A stretch of 64,000 nt of DNA from assembly GCF_009796285.1 (NCBI RefSeq), contig NZ_CP047020.1, positions 6,820,001-6,884,000 on the forward strand, in the 5' to 3' direction. This document shows positions 1 to 7,567 of this stretch, one piece after another. Made by a program: the position numbers and the translations under genes. This DNA comes from Streptomyces broussonetiae. GTDB lineage: Bacteria > Actinomycetota > Actinomycetes > Streptomycetales > Streptomycetaceae. Each line of letters starts with the position of its first letter. Positions within the stretch are counted from its first letter, which is position 1. The notes below the pieces were generated by a model. The model searched no databases. It saw only the letters and a list, made by a program, of their open reading frames with translations, and was not told the origin of the DNA.

Positions 1-399
1 CCCGGCCAGCATCGCCAGCGACCGCGCGGCGGTGCCGGGACGCGGATGCCCGGTCACGGCACCCCGCAGGGCCAGGTGTGCGGTGGGCCGGCCACGCCGC
101 AGGGGACTGTCGTCGATCAGGTCGTCGTGGACGACCGCGGCGGCGTGCACCAGCTCCATGGAGGCGGCGGCCCGCACCAGTGCGTCGCTGTCGGGCTGGC
201 CGGCCGCGCGCCAGCCCCAGTAGCAGAACGCCGCCCGCAGCCGTTTGCCGTCCGCGACCGCCGTCTCCAACTGGTCGGCCACAGGGCCCAGGGCCGGATC
301 GATCTCGGCCAGCAGATCGGCCTCCTGGGCCACGTACTCGTGCAGCACCTGGTCGACGCGGGTCCGGAACGCGGCCGCGTCCCACCGCTCAGCCGCCAT
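1..399 (-). CDS. Polyprenyl synthetase family protein (3' end outside window)
   Basis: Only the N-terminal ~133 residues are inside the window. The minus-strand protein begins MAAERWDAAAFRTRVDQV and contains the first aspartate-rich motif of trans-isoprenyl diphosphate synthases, HDDLIDDSPLRRGRPT (DDxxD followed by RRG). The family condenses isopentenyl diphosphate onto allylic diphosphates to give geranyl, farnesyl, geranylgeranyl or longer chains. The second DDxxD and the chain-length region lie beyond base 1, so the product length cannot be stated. The start overlaps the stop of the upstream small gene by 11 bases, which implies translational coupling. The family call is secure; the substrate is unknown. 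Confidence 0.85.
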   Translation of the reverse strand, partial: MAAERWDAAAFRTRVDQVLHEYVAQEADLLAEIDPALGPVADQLETAVADGKRLRAAFCYWGWRAAGQPDSDALVRAAASMELVHAAAVVHDDLIDDSPLRRGRPTAHLALRGAVTGHPRPGTAARSLAMLAG

Positions 400-667
400 C
401 GGTACCCCGGCGGGCGAGCGCGTGCCGGGCGAGGATCTCCAGATGGGCGGGCGGCACGGTCGTGCACCGGTCCAGTGCCAGCCGGCCGCGGGCCACCAGA
501 TCCTGCTCGGCCGCCGACGCCAGCTCCGCGGCGTCCGAGCGGCGCAGCAGCCCCCGTACCGTCGTCAGGGCCGAGCCCAGTGTGCTCACCGTCAGATCCG
601 CCACGCCCGCCACCAGCAGCACGGCCTGTTCGTCCAGGCCGCCACGGCGCCCCGCTTGCTGTGTCAT
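389..667 (-). CDS. Small hypothetical protein upstream of polyprenyl synthetase
   Basis: A protein of 92 residues if started at the ATG at 665-667 (MTQQAGRRGG). A longer in-frame start at 760 exists, but the extra N-terminus is proline/histidine-rich and looks non-coding. The body is Ala/Leu/Val-rich (around DEQAVLLVAGVADLTVSTL) with no clear signal peptide or catalytic motif. It overlaps the following polyprenyl synthetase gene by 11 bases, so the two are probably cotranscribed. I do not recognise the family. It could be an isoprenoid-operon accessory protein, but that rests on position only. Confidence 0.55.
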   Translation of the reverse strand: MTQQAGRRGGLDEQAVLLVAGVADLTVSTLGSALTTVRGLLRRSDAAELASAAEQDLVARGRLALDRCTTVPPAHLEILARHALARRGTDGG

Positions 668-994
668 GCCCCGAGCATGATGGCCCGGAGCGTGCGGGGC
701 AGGCGGAATCGTCGCCGGGCGCACCATCGGGTGATCGGTTCGCAAGGCCGTGCGGTTCATGGCCGTTGCCGCATCCCTCGGCCGGGCCGGGTGTATCCCA
801 GGGGCGGACGTGATCGTTCCCGGGTACGAACAAGATCATCAGCATCGGGGTCCGGGTGTATGGACCCCGGGTGGGCCCCGGTCCGGGCGGCCGCGGACGC
901 CGGCCTCTGTGATGAGCAGGCGGCGGGATTGCGGGCCGGATCGCCCGCGCCGAGGTCGCCGGAGCCGATCGCGCCGCCGCGTCGCGCGATGCGC

Positions 995-1024
995 TTGACA
1001 CACAAATCGAACATCCATTCTTAT
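995..1024 (+). promoter_or_regulatory. recA promoter region with SOS (LexA) box
   Basis: The 518-base gap 668-1185 holds no convincing gene. It contains a -35-like TTGACA at 995-1000 followed by GAACATCCATTC at 1009-1020. This matches the actinobacterial/Bacillus-type SOS box GAAC-N4-GTTC except for one base in the second half (ATTC for GTTC). A TTAT at 1021-1024 may belong to the -10. A LexA gene with its own box lies at 58.1-58.9 kb in this window. LexA repression of recA is expected from family knowledge; the box itself is visible. Confidence 0.7.
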
Positions 1025-1185
1025 GGAAGCTCAAGCAAGGCTTCGGGTGGTGGATTTCGTCCCGTTTTGCACGAAGATGTCCCGGGGTTATCCACAGGCC
1101 AGGCCGGCGTCGGGGCGCATTGTCAGTGGCAGGCGTTAGCGTCTTTGACGTGAAGCGATCGACTCAAGCAAACCGGGTGGAACCC

Positions 1186-2313
1186 ATGGCAGGAACCGAC
1201 CGCGAGAAGGCGCTCGACGCCGCGCTCGCGCAGATTGAACGGCAATTCGGCAAGGGCGCGGTCATGCGCATGGGCGAGCGGTCGAAGGAGCCCATCGAGG
1301 TCATTTCGACCGGGTCGACCGCGCTCGACGTCGCCCTCGGCGTCGGTGGCCTGCCGCGTGGCCGTGTCGTGGAGATCTACGGACCGGAGTCCTCCGGTAA
1401 GACGACCCTGACCCTGCACGCCGTGGCCAACGCCCAGAAGGCCGGTGGCCAGGTCGCGTTCGTGGACGCGGAGCACGCCCTCGACCCCGAGTACGCGAAG
1501 AAGCTCGGCGTCGACATCGACAACCTGATCCTCTCCCAGCCGGACAACGGCGAGCAGGCCCTGGAGATCGTGGACATGCTGGTCCGCTCCGGCGCCCTCG
1601 ACCTCATCGTCATCGACTCCGTCGCCGCGCTCGTCCCGCGCGCGGAGATCGAGGGCGAGATGGGCGACAGCCACGTGGGTCTCCAGGCCCGGCTGATGAG
1701 CCAGGCGCTGCGGAAGATCACCAGCGCGCTCAACCAGTCCAAGACCACCGCGATCTTCATCAACCAGCTCCGCGAGAAGATCGGTGTGATGTTCGGCTCC
1801 CCGGAGACCACGACCGGTGGCCGGGCGCTGAAGTTCTACGCCTCGGTGCGTATCGACATCCGCCGCATCGAGACCCTGAAGGACGGCACCGAGGCGGTCG
1901 GCAACCGCACCCGCTGCAAGGTCGTCAAGAACAAGGTCGCGCCGCCGTTCAAGCAGGCCGAGTTCGACATCCTCTACGGCCACGGCATCAGCCGCGAGGG
2001 CGGTCTGATCGACATGGGCGTGGAGCACGGCTTCGTCCGCAAGGCCGGCGCCTGGTACACGTACGAGGGCGACCAGCTCGGCCAGGGCAAGGAGAACGCG
2101 CGCAACTTCCTCAAGGACAACCCCGACCTGGCCAACGAGATCGAGAAGAAGATCAAGGAGAAGCTGGGCGTGGGGGTCCGTCCGGAGGAGCCCGCCGCCG
2201 AGCCCGGCGCGGACGCGGCGGTCACCACCGCGGCCGACGACGAGGCCAAGACGGCGCCCGCCCCGGCCGCCGCCAAGGCCGCCAAGCCCAAGGCCGCCGC
2301 AGCCAAGAGCTGA
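1186..2313 (+). CDS. recA: Recombinase RecA
   Basis: A 375-residue RecA, the usual size for streptomycetes. The chosen ATG (MAGTDREKALDAALAQIE) has GGTGG just upstream; an in-frame upstream start at 1120 would add 22 unconserved residues. Visible motifs: Walker A GPESSGKT at residues 66-73, LDLIVIDSVAALVP (Walker B), the DNA-binding loop around MGDSHVGLQARLMSQ, and INQLREKIGVMFGSPETT (loop 2). The C-terminus is a lysine/alanine-rich tail, common in actinobacteria. RecA forms ATP-dependent filaments on single-stranded DNA for strand exchange and stimulates LexA self-cleavage. recX begins three bases after its stop codon, so the two are one operon under the SOS-type promoter upstream. Confidence 0.98.
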   Translation: MAGTDREKALDAALAQIERQFGKGAVMRMGERSKEPIEVISTGSTALDVALGVGGLPRGRVVEIYGPESSGKTTLTLHAVANAQKAGGQVAFVDAEHALDPEYAKKLGVDIDNLILSQPDNGEQALEIVDMLVRSGALDLIVIDSVAALVPRAEIEGEMGDSHVGLQARLMSQALRKITSALNQSKTTAIFINQLREKIGVMFGSPETTTGGRALKFYASVRIDIRRIETLKDGTEAVGNRTRCKVVKNKVAPPFKQAEFDILYGHGISREGGLIDMGVEHGFVRKAGAWYTYEGDQLGQGKENARNFLKDNPDLANEIEKKIKEKLGVGVRPEEPAAEPGADAAVTTAADDEAKTAPAPAAAKAAKPKAAAAKS

Positions 2314-2316
2314 CCC

Positions 2317-3201
2317 ATGACACGACGAACCGACTGGGCCGAGTACGAGTACGCCACCCCCGGTGCCCCACGGGGGAGGGGCACCGGGGGTTACCCGGAC
2401 TCCGCCCCGGGCGGTGGCGACGGATTCACGGCCGAGGCCTATGAGGCCTACGAGGCCCATGAGGCCCGCGGGGGCTACGACGGGCGTGACGACGATCGCG
2501 GAACCGCGCGTGACGCCGGTGCCCACCCGGGCGGCGCGACCGATGGGCCGTACGGGGGCGGCGCACGGGGCCGTGGTTCCGGTGGCGGCGTCGGACGGCG
2601 GGGCGGTCGGGGGCGTGGCCGAGGGCACGGCTTCGGGGACGCGCCCGGGCAGGACGAAGACGCCCCTTCCTCGTCGAGGGCCGAGCGGGGGGAGTCTTCA
2701 GGGGACCCGGCTGAGCGGGCACGGGCGATCTGCCTGCGCCTGCTCACCGGGACCCCGCGCACCCGCAGGCAGCTCGCCGACGCCCTGCGCAAGCGGGAGA
2801 TCCCCGAGGACGTGGCCGAGGAGGTGCTGTCGCGGTTCGAGGAGGTCGGGCTGATCGACGACGGCGCGTTCGCGGACGCCTGGGTGGAGTCCCGGCACCA
2901 TGCCCGGGGACTCGCCCGCCGGGCTCTGGCCCAAGAGCTGCGCACCAAGGGAGTCGACTCGGCGCTGATCGACGAGGCCGTCTCCCAGCTCGACTCCGAG
3001 CAGGAGGAGGCCACGGCCCGCGAGCTGGTCGCCCGCAAGCTGCGCGCCACCCGCGGCCTCGACCGCGAAAAGCGGCTACGCCGCCTCGCCGGCATGCTCG
3101 CCCGCAAGGGCTACCCCGAGGGCCTGGCCCTGCGCGTCGTGCGCCGGGCACTGGAGGAGGAGGGCGAGGACACGGAGTACCTCGGAGAAGGGGACTACTG
3201 A
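2317..3201 (+). CDS. recX: Regulatory protein RecX
   Basis: A 294-residue protein starting directly after recA (TGACCCATG). The recognisable RecX domain is the C-terminal half, about residues 128-285: repeated three-helix units such as ARAICLRLLTGTPRTRRQL, and VAEEVLSRFEEVGLIDDGAF followed by AWVESRHHARGLARRAL. The N-terminal ~125 residues are Gly/Arg/Asp-rich low complexity, a typical Streptomyces extension. RecX binds RecA filaments and limits recombinase activity. The stop codon lies inside a 23-bp tandem duplication that continues downstream, so the C-terminal end may vary between strains. Confidence 0.93.
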   Translation: MTRRTDWAEYEYATPGAPRGRGTGGYPDSAPGGGDGFTAEAYEAYEAHEARGGYDGRDDDRGTARDAGAHPGGATDGPYGGGARGRGSGGGVGRRGGRGRGRGHGFGDAPGQDEDAPSSSRAERGESSGDPAERARAICLRLLTGTPRTRRQLADALRKREIPEDVAEEVLSRFEEVGLIDDGAFADAWVESRHHARGLARRALAQELRTKGVDSALIDEAVSQLDSEQEEATARELVARKLRATRGLDREKRLRRLAGMLARKGYPEGLALRVVRRALEEEGEDTEYLGEGDY

Positions 3202-3248
3202 GTCTCGGAGAAGGGGACTGCTGAGTCTCGGAGAAAGAACTTCTGAGT
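3181..3248 (+). repeat. Tandem repeat (23 bp x 3) covering the recX stop codon
   Basis: Three head-to-tail copies: 3181-3203, 3204-3226 and 3227-3248 (the last diverged and 22 bp). The unit begins CTCGGAGAAG and ends TGAGT. The first copy encodes the last RecX residues and the stop; the two further copies are non-coding. This looks like replication-slippage expansion of the recX 3' end. Confidence 0.85.
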
Positions 3249-3293
3249 CCTCGGGGCCGGGGGCGCCGGGCTTCCCTCAACTTCCCGCGCCCG

Positions 3294-3314
3294 CGGTGGG
3301 GTTAACCCCCACCG
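3294..3314 (+). terminator. Probable recAX terminator hairpin
   Basis: Inverted repeat CGGTGGGG (3294-3301) / CCCCACCG (3307-3314) with the 5-base loop TTAAC. There is no U-run, which is normal for high-GC actinobacteria. It lies between recX and the permease gene. Confidence 0.5.
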
Positions 3315-3451
3315 AAGACGCCGGGCCACCGCAGTGCTCTTCCTGTCGCACGCGGGCGAGTCTGTACGCACGCTCCGGACCACGGCACGCACACAGCCGA
3401 GGCCGGCCGCATACGACCAGCCGACGCGTACAACAGAAGAGAGCCTGCCCG

Positions 3452-5980
3452 ATGATGCTGCGATATGCCCTGCGGACAGTCCGCGCCCGGAAGGCGGGTC
3501 TTCTGGGCGCCTTCCTCGCGCTGATGTGTGCGGCCGCTCTGATCACCGCCTGTGGCACCCTTCTCGACACCGGCCTGCGCGGCACCATCCGTACCGAGCG
3601 CTACGCGGCCGCGCCCGTCGTGATCTCCGGTGACCAGTACGTCCACCGGACCACCGTCGAGCACAGGAAGGGCACGACCAAGGTCAAGCACAAGGCGAAG
3701 CCCGTCGCCGAGCGCGCCTGGCTCTCGCAGCGGCTGCGCGCCCGACTCGCCCACGTTCCCGGTGTGGCCCGGGTCGTGCCCGAACTCACCTTCCTCGCCC
3801 AGCCGTTGACACCGACCGGTACCGGCGGTCGCCCGGCCTACGGGCACGCCTGGGACTCCGCAGCGCTGACGCCGTACCGACTGACCACGGGCAGCCCGCC
3901 ACGGTCCGACGGTGATCTGGTCGTCGACGGCTATCTCGCCGCGCGGGCCCGGCTGCGCCCCGGCGACCGGCTCACCGTGCAGTCCACGCAGGCCCCGCGC
4001 AGCTATCGCGTCACCGGTATCGCCGCCCCGGCCACCGCCGTACGCCACCAGACGTCCCTGTTCTTCTCGGCCGCCGAGGCCCGCCGTCTGGCCGCGCATC
4101 CCGGGCAGGTCACCGCGTTCGGTGTGCTGCCGGCCCATGGAGCGGACCCCGAGCAGGTGCGGCAGGCCGTGGCGCGGGCGCTGCACGGCACCACCGCCCA
4201 GGTCAGCTCCGGATCCGCCCGTGGCCCCGTCGAGTTCCTGGACGCGGCGACCGCCCGCACCCGGCTGGTCAGCATGGGCGGCGCCATGGGCGGGACCTCG
4301 CTGCTGGTGGCGGTGCTCGTGGTCGTCGGCACGTTCGCGCTCACTGTGCGGCAGCGCCACCGGGAACTCGCCCTGCTCCGCGCCATCGCCGCCACCTCGG
4401 GACAGATCCGCATACTGCTCGGCCGGGAAGCGCTGATCGTCGGCGCGGTGGCGGGCACCCCGGGCGCGCTCCTCGGGCTGCCGCTGGGATCCTGGCTGTA
4501 CTCCAGGTTCGTCGCCCTGGGCGCCGTACCCGCTACGCTCGATCACACTGTCAGTGTCTTCCCGCCGCTCGCCGCACTTGCCACGACTCTGCTCGGTGCC
4601 TGGGCCGCGGCCCGGATCGCCTCCCGCAGGATCGCCCGGATCCGCCCGACCGAGGCCCTGGCCGAGGCCAGGACCGAGCCCAGCCGTCCCGCGTGGGGCC
4701 GGATCGCCGCCGGACTGCTGCTCCTGACCGGCGGTGCCGTCCTCGTCGTCGTCCTCACCTCCCTGCGCACCGAACCCGCCTCGACCCCCGTGACCTTCCT
4801 CGCCGTTGTCGTTCTGTCCGCCTCCGTCGCCCTGCTCGGTCCTGTGCTGGTCAGGGCGGCTTCGCTGCTGCTCGCCGGTCCGCTCCGGCTCACCGGGCAC
4901 GGCGGCCGTCTCGCCATTGCCAACCTGCGCGGCAACGCCGACCGTATGGCCTCCGTCGTCACCCCTCTCACCCTGCTCGTCGGCATGACCTGCACCGTGC
5001 TGTTCGTCCAGTCCACCCTTGGCGACGCGGCCCGCGCTCAGATCCGGGACGGCGTCCGGGCCGACTGGGTCGTCACCGCGCAGGGGCCCGGCGTCCCCGG
5101 TGCAGCCGCACCGCGGCTGCGTGCGCGGCACGACACCGCCACCGAGGTCGTCCGTACGACCGTCCGCGTCGGCCTCGACAAGTACCCCGCGCAGGGCGTC
5201 ACCCCGGCAGGCCTCACCCGCACCTGGGACCCGCAGGTCACCGCCGGCTCCCTCGACCGGCTTGGCCCGAGCACGGTCGCCGTCAGTCAACTGGCCGCGG
5301 ATCAGCACCGCTTGAGGCCCGGCAGCATCCTGAAACTCACTCTGGGCGACGGGACGCCCGCCACGCTCACCGTCGCCGCCGTCTATGCCCGGAGCCTGGG
5401 CTTCGGCGATCTCACCCTCGCCCGCGACCTCCTCGCCCGGCACGTCGACAACCCGCTCGCCTCCTCCGTCCTCGTCAGCACGACCCGTACACAGACACAA
5501 CTCGCGACTACACTCCGTGAGTTCCCGGGGCTCCGCATTCTTTCCCCGGCCGCCGCCGACGCTCTCCGGGCCGATCGGCAGCAGACGAACGCCGAGGTCA
5601 ACTACCTGGCCATGGGGCTGGTGCTGGCCTTCACCGCCATCGCCGCCGTCAACACGCTCGCCATGTCGGTCGCGGAACGTGTCCGGGAGTTCGCCCTGCT
5701 CCGCCTCGCCGGTGCGACCCGCCGTCAGGTGCTGCGCATGCTGCGCACGGAAGTGCTGTCCGTACTGTTCCTTGCCGTCTCGCTCGGCAGCGGTATCGCC
5801 CTCGCCGTGCTCACCGCGTTCAGCATCGGGATGACGGGCCGGGCGGCGCCCTCGGTCACGCCCCTGCTCTACGTCACCGTCGTCGGGATCGCCGGACTCC
5901 TCGCGCTGGCGGCCGGTGCGGTGCCCGGGCGGGCGGCGCTTCGGGTACGGGCGGTGACGGTGGCGACGGCGAGGGAGTAG
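3452..5980 (+). CDS. FtsX/MacB-like ABC transporter permease
   Basis: 842 residues from the ATG at 3452 (MMLRYALRTVRARKAGLL), preceded by a purine-rich AGAAGAGAG. Two FtsX-type permease modules are visible. A first transmembrane helix near residues 16-36 is followed by a large extracytoplasmic MacB-like domain and a TM block (GGTSLLVAVLVVVGTFALT...RHRELALLRAIAATSGQIR). A second extracytoplasmic domain and a final TM block follow (VNTLAMSVAERVREFALLRLAGATRRQVLRML). These duplicated RE(L/F)ALLRxxGAT cytoplasmic loops contact the ATPase in this family. Such permeases usually work with an adjacent ATP-binding subunit for lipoprotein, peptide or antibiotic efflux. None is found on either side here: recX is upstream and a repeat array then minus-strand genes are downstream. 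Substrate unknown. Confidence 0.9.
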   Translation: MMLRYALRTVRARKAGLLGAFLALMCAAALITACGTLLDTGLRGTIRTERYAAAPVVISGDQYVHRTTVEHRKGTTKVKHKAKPVAERAWLSQRLRARLAHVPGVARVVPELTFLAQPLTPTGTGGRPAYGHAWDSAALTPYRLTTGSPPRSDGDLVVDGYLAARARLRPGDRLTVQSTQAPRSYRVTGIAAPATAVRHQTSLFFSAAEARRLAAHPGQVTAFGVLPAHGADPEQVRQAVARALHGTTAQVSSGSARGPVEFLDAATARTRLVSMGGAMGGTSLLVAVLVVVGTFALTVRQRHRELALLRAIAATSGQIRILLGREALIVGAVAGTPGALLGLPLGSWLYSRFVALGAVPATLDHTVSVFPPLAALATTLLGAWAAARIASRRIARIRPTEALAEARTEPSRPAWGRIAAGLLLLTGGAVLVVVLTSLRTEPASTPVTFLAVVVLSASVALLGPVLVRAASLLLAGPLRLTGHGGRLAIANLRGNADRMASVVTPLTLLVGMTCTVLFVQSTLGDAARAQIRDGVRADWVVTAQGPGVPGAAAPRLRARHDTATEVVRTTVRVGLDKYPAQGVTPAGLTRTWDPQVTAGSLDRLGPSTVAVSQLAADQHRLRPGSILKLTLGDGTPATLTVAAVYARSLGFGDLTLARDLLARHVDNPLASSVLVSTTRTQTQLATTLREFPGLRILSPAAADALRADRQQTNAEVNYLAMGLVLAFTAIAAVNTLAMSVAERVREFALLRLAGATRRQVLRMLRTEVLSVLFLAVSLGSGIALAVLTAFSIGMTGRAAPSVTPLLYVTVVGIAGLLALAAGAVPGRAALRVRAVTVATARE

Positions 5981-6026
5981 CGGAGGGTGGGGAGGCGCGG
6001 AGGGCGAGGGGGCAACGGCGGCGCCT

Positions 6027-6340
6027 GCTCCGCCTTGCGGCGCCTGCTCCGCCTGTGCCGCTCTGCTCCGTCCGGGCCCCGCTCCGCCCGAGCCCCCGCT
6101 CCGCCCGGGCTCCTGCTCCGTCCGGGCCCCTGCTCCGCCCGGGCTCCTGCTCCGTCCGGGCCCCTGCTCCGCCCGGGCTCCTGCTCCGTCCGGGCCCCTG
6201 CTCCGCTCGGGCCCTGCTCCGCCCGGGCTTCTGCTCCGCTCGGGCCCTGCTCCGCCTGTGCCGCCCTGCTCCGCCTGGGCCTCCGCTCCGTCCGGGCTCC
6301 ATCTCCGCTCGGGCCCCGCTCCGTCCGGTCCCCCGCTCCG
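6027..6340. repeat. Degenerate 16-17 bp tandem array (about 19 copies)
   Basis: The hexamer GCTCCG or its one-base variants recurs about 19 times. From 6098 to 6200 the spacing is exactly 17 bp, alternating GCTCCGTCCGGGCCCCT and GCTCCGCCCGGGCTCCT; elsewhere it drifts to 16-19. The array fills nearly all of the space between the permease stop (5980) and the rhodanese stop (6342). A 17-bp period does not preserve frame, and all frames give low-complexity Pro/Arg/Ser or Gly/Ala/Arg strings. I therefore treat it as non-coding VNTR-like DNA. It may act as a transcription barrier between convergent genes. Confidence 0.85.
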
Positions 6341-6341
6341 C

Positions 6342-6800
6342 TCAGGGCCGCACAGGCTCCACCGGCAGTCCTGCCGTGCGCCATGCCTGGAAGCCGCCCA
6401 CCAGGTCCGTCGCCCGGTGCAGGCCGAGTTGGTGCAGGGAGTCGGCGGCGAGGCTGGAGGCGTAGCCCTCGTTGCAGAGCACCACGATGTGCAGGTCGTG
6501 GCCGGTGGCTTCGGGGACACGGTGGCTGCCCTGGGGGTCGAGGCGCCACTCCAGTTCGTTGCGCTCGATGACCAGGGCGCCGGGGATCACTCCGTCCCGC
6601 TCGCGCAGGGCCGCGTACCGGATGTCGACCAGCAGGGCCTCGCCCGTACGCGCCGCCTCGTACGCCTCCTGCGCCTCGATGCGCCGGTAGCCCGCGCGCA
6701 CCCGCTCCAGCAACGCGTCGATGCCGGCCGGCCGTTCGCCCGCGTGACCGACCACCGCTCCCGTGACCTGCACGGGCCTGTCCGCCGGGCCGGCGCTCAC
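6342..6800 (-). CDS. Rhodanese-like sulfurtransferase
   Basis: A 152-residue single-domain rhodanese. The fold markers are visible: ALLVDIRYAALRERDGVIPGA (CH2A-like), the active-site loop VVLCNEGYASS with the persulfide-forming cysteine near residue 109, and the closing DLVGGFQAWRTAGLPV. Rhodaneses carry sulfane sulfur on this cysteine and pass it to cyanide, thiols or other acceptors. The ATG overlaps the stop of the cysteine dioxygenase gene by four bases (ATGA), so both are translated from one mRNA. The pair fits oxidation of excess cysteine sulfur. The C-terminus runs up to the edge of the tandem array. Confidence 0.92.
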   Translation of the reverse strand: MSAGPADRPVQVTGAVVGHAGERPAGIDALLERVRAGYRRIEAQEAYEAARTGEALLVDIRYAALRERDGVIPGALVIERNELEWRLDPQGSHRVPEATGHDLHIVVLCNEGYASSLAADSLHQLGLHRATDLVGGFQAWRTAGLPVEPVRP

Positions 6801-7333
6801 TGCCAGTCCTCCGGGCGCTCGACCTGCTCGAGGCGGAGCACCTGACCCGTACGGCTGTAGCGGCGGATGCGCGGTAGGGGTGGGTAGTAGGCGTGGACGG
6901 AGATCGCGTGTTCGGCGCGGGACTCGTTGAGGACCTCGTGGACGTGGTGGCGGCCGAAGGAGCGGCCCTTGCCGGCCGCGAGGCGGCGTTCACGGTCGAC
7001 GCCCTCGGTGAGTTCCAGGGTCTGCCAGCCGTCGGTCGGGAGCCGGGCGGCGAGCGAGTTCTCCTTGAGCGCGCCCGCTGCCGTGACGAAGGCGCCGACC
7101 GACTCGGCGTGGTCGTGCCAGCCGGTGCCGCTGCCCGGTGGCCAGCCGATCAGCCAGGCCTCGCTGCCGCCCGGGCCGTCCAGCCGCACCCAGGTGCGGC
7201 CTTCCGGGTCGAGCGGAAGGGAGGCGACCAGCTCAGTGTCGGCGGCCGTGCGCCGGGCGAAGTCGAGGAGGTCTGCCTGCGTGGGTGGCGCGGAGCCGAC
7301 GGCAGGGGACACGGAAGCAGGGGAGACAGACAC
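6797..7333 (-). CDS. Cysteine dioxygenase family cupin protein
   Basis: A 178-residue protein from the GTG at 7331-7333, chosen because AGGA stands eight bases upstream; longer starts at 7339 or 7426 are possible. The cupin metal-binding motif WHDHAESVGAF gives His73 and His75 (this numbering). A third histidine lies in RHHVHEVLN near residues 128-131, and HAYYPPLPRIRRY near the C-terminus is typical of bacterial cysteine dioxygenases. The enzyme would oxidise L-cysteine to cysteine sulfinate with Fe(II) and O2. It is translationally coupled to the rhodanese gene. A cysteine-rich leader peptide 70 bases upstream suggests control by cysteine supply. Another thiol dioxygenase substrate cannot be excluded. 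Confidence 0.85.
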   Translation of the reverse strand: MSVSPASVSPAVGSAPPTQADLLDFARRTAADTELVASLPLDPEGRTWVRLDGPGGSEAWLIGWPPGSGTGWHDHAESVGAFVTAAGALKENSLAARLPTDGWQTLELTEGVDRERRLAAGKGRSFGRHHVHEVLNESRAEHAISVHAYYPPLPRIRRYSRTGQVLRLEQVERPEDWQ

Positions 7334-7403
7334 GTGCACCGTCCTGAGGAATGTTCGCGGAGCGGACGCACGGGGGCGCCCGGCGAGGGAAGGGGATGCG
7401 AAT

Positions 7404-7490
7404 TCAGCAGGACGGACGACACACACAGCCCGCGTAGCGGACGAGGTCCATGTGGACCCTCCGCCACAGGCGAACGCAGGTGTCGGTCAT
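7404..7490 (-). CDS. Cysteine-rich putative leader peptide
   Basis: A 28-codon minus-strand ORF running from MTDTCVRLWRRVHM to a cysteine-rich end (CVCRPSC, stop at 7404-7406). The core RxHMDLVR matches the consensus HVDL(V)R of small actinobacterial leader peptides found ahead of sulfur-metabolism genes. Four of its residues are cysteine, three of them within the last seven. It ends 70 bases before the cysteine dioxygenase start. I infer that ribosome stalling on Cys codons when cysteine is scarce modulates expression of the dioxygenase-rhodanese operon. No textbook terminator/antiterminator pair was confirmed in the 70-base gap. Confidence 0.75.
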   Translation of the reverse strand: MTDTCVRLWRRVHMDLVRYAGCVCRPSC

Positions 7491-7567
7491 GGTCGGGAGT
7501 ACAGCATGTGCGTGCACCGCGGTCAACTCACCGTCACCATGTGGACAGAGGGTGACCGGAGCGCGGG

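Noticed and set aside
3302..6520. Very long minus-strand reading frame of 1072 codons
   Set aside because: It lies opposite the permease gene and the tandem array. The permease frame has clear domains and codon bias; the antisense frame is a GC-composition shadow with low-complexity Gly/Ala/Arg.
7334..7426. Longer N-terminus for the cysteine dioxygenase (MCVVRPAEF start)
   Set aside because: It overlaps the leader peptide region, is not cupin-like, and a good AGGA ribosome-binding site supports the GTG at 7333.
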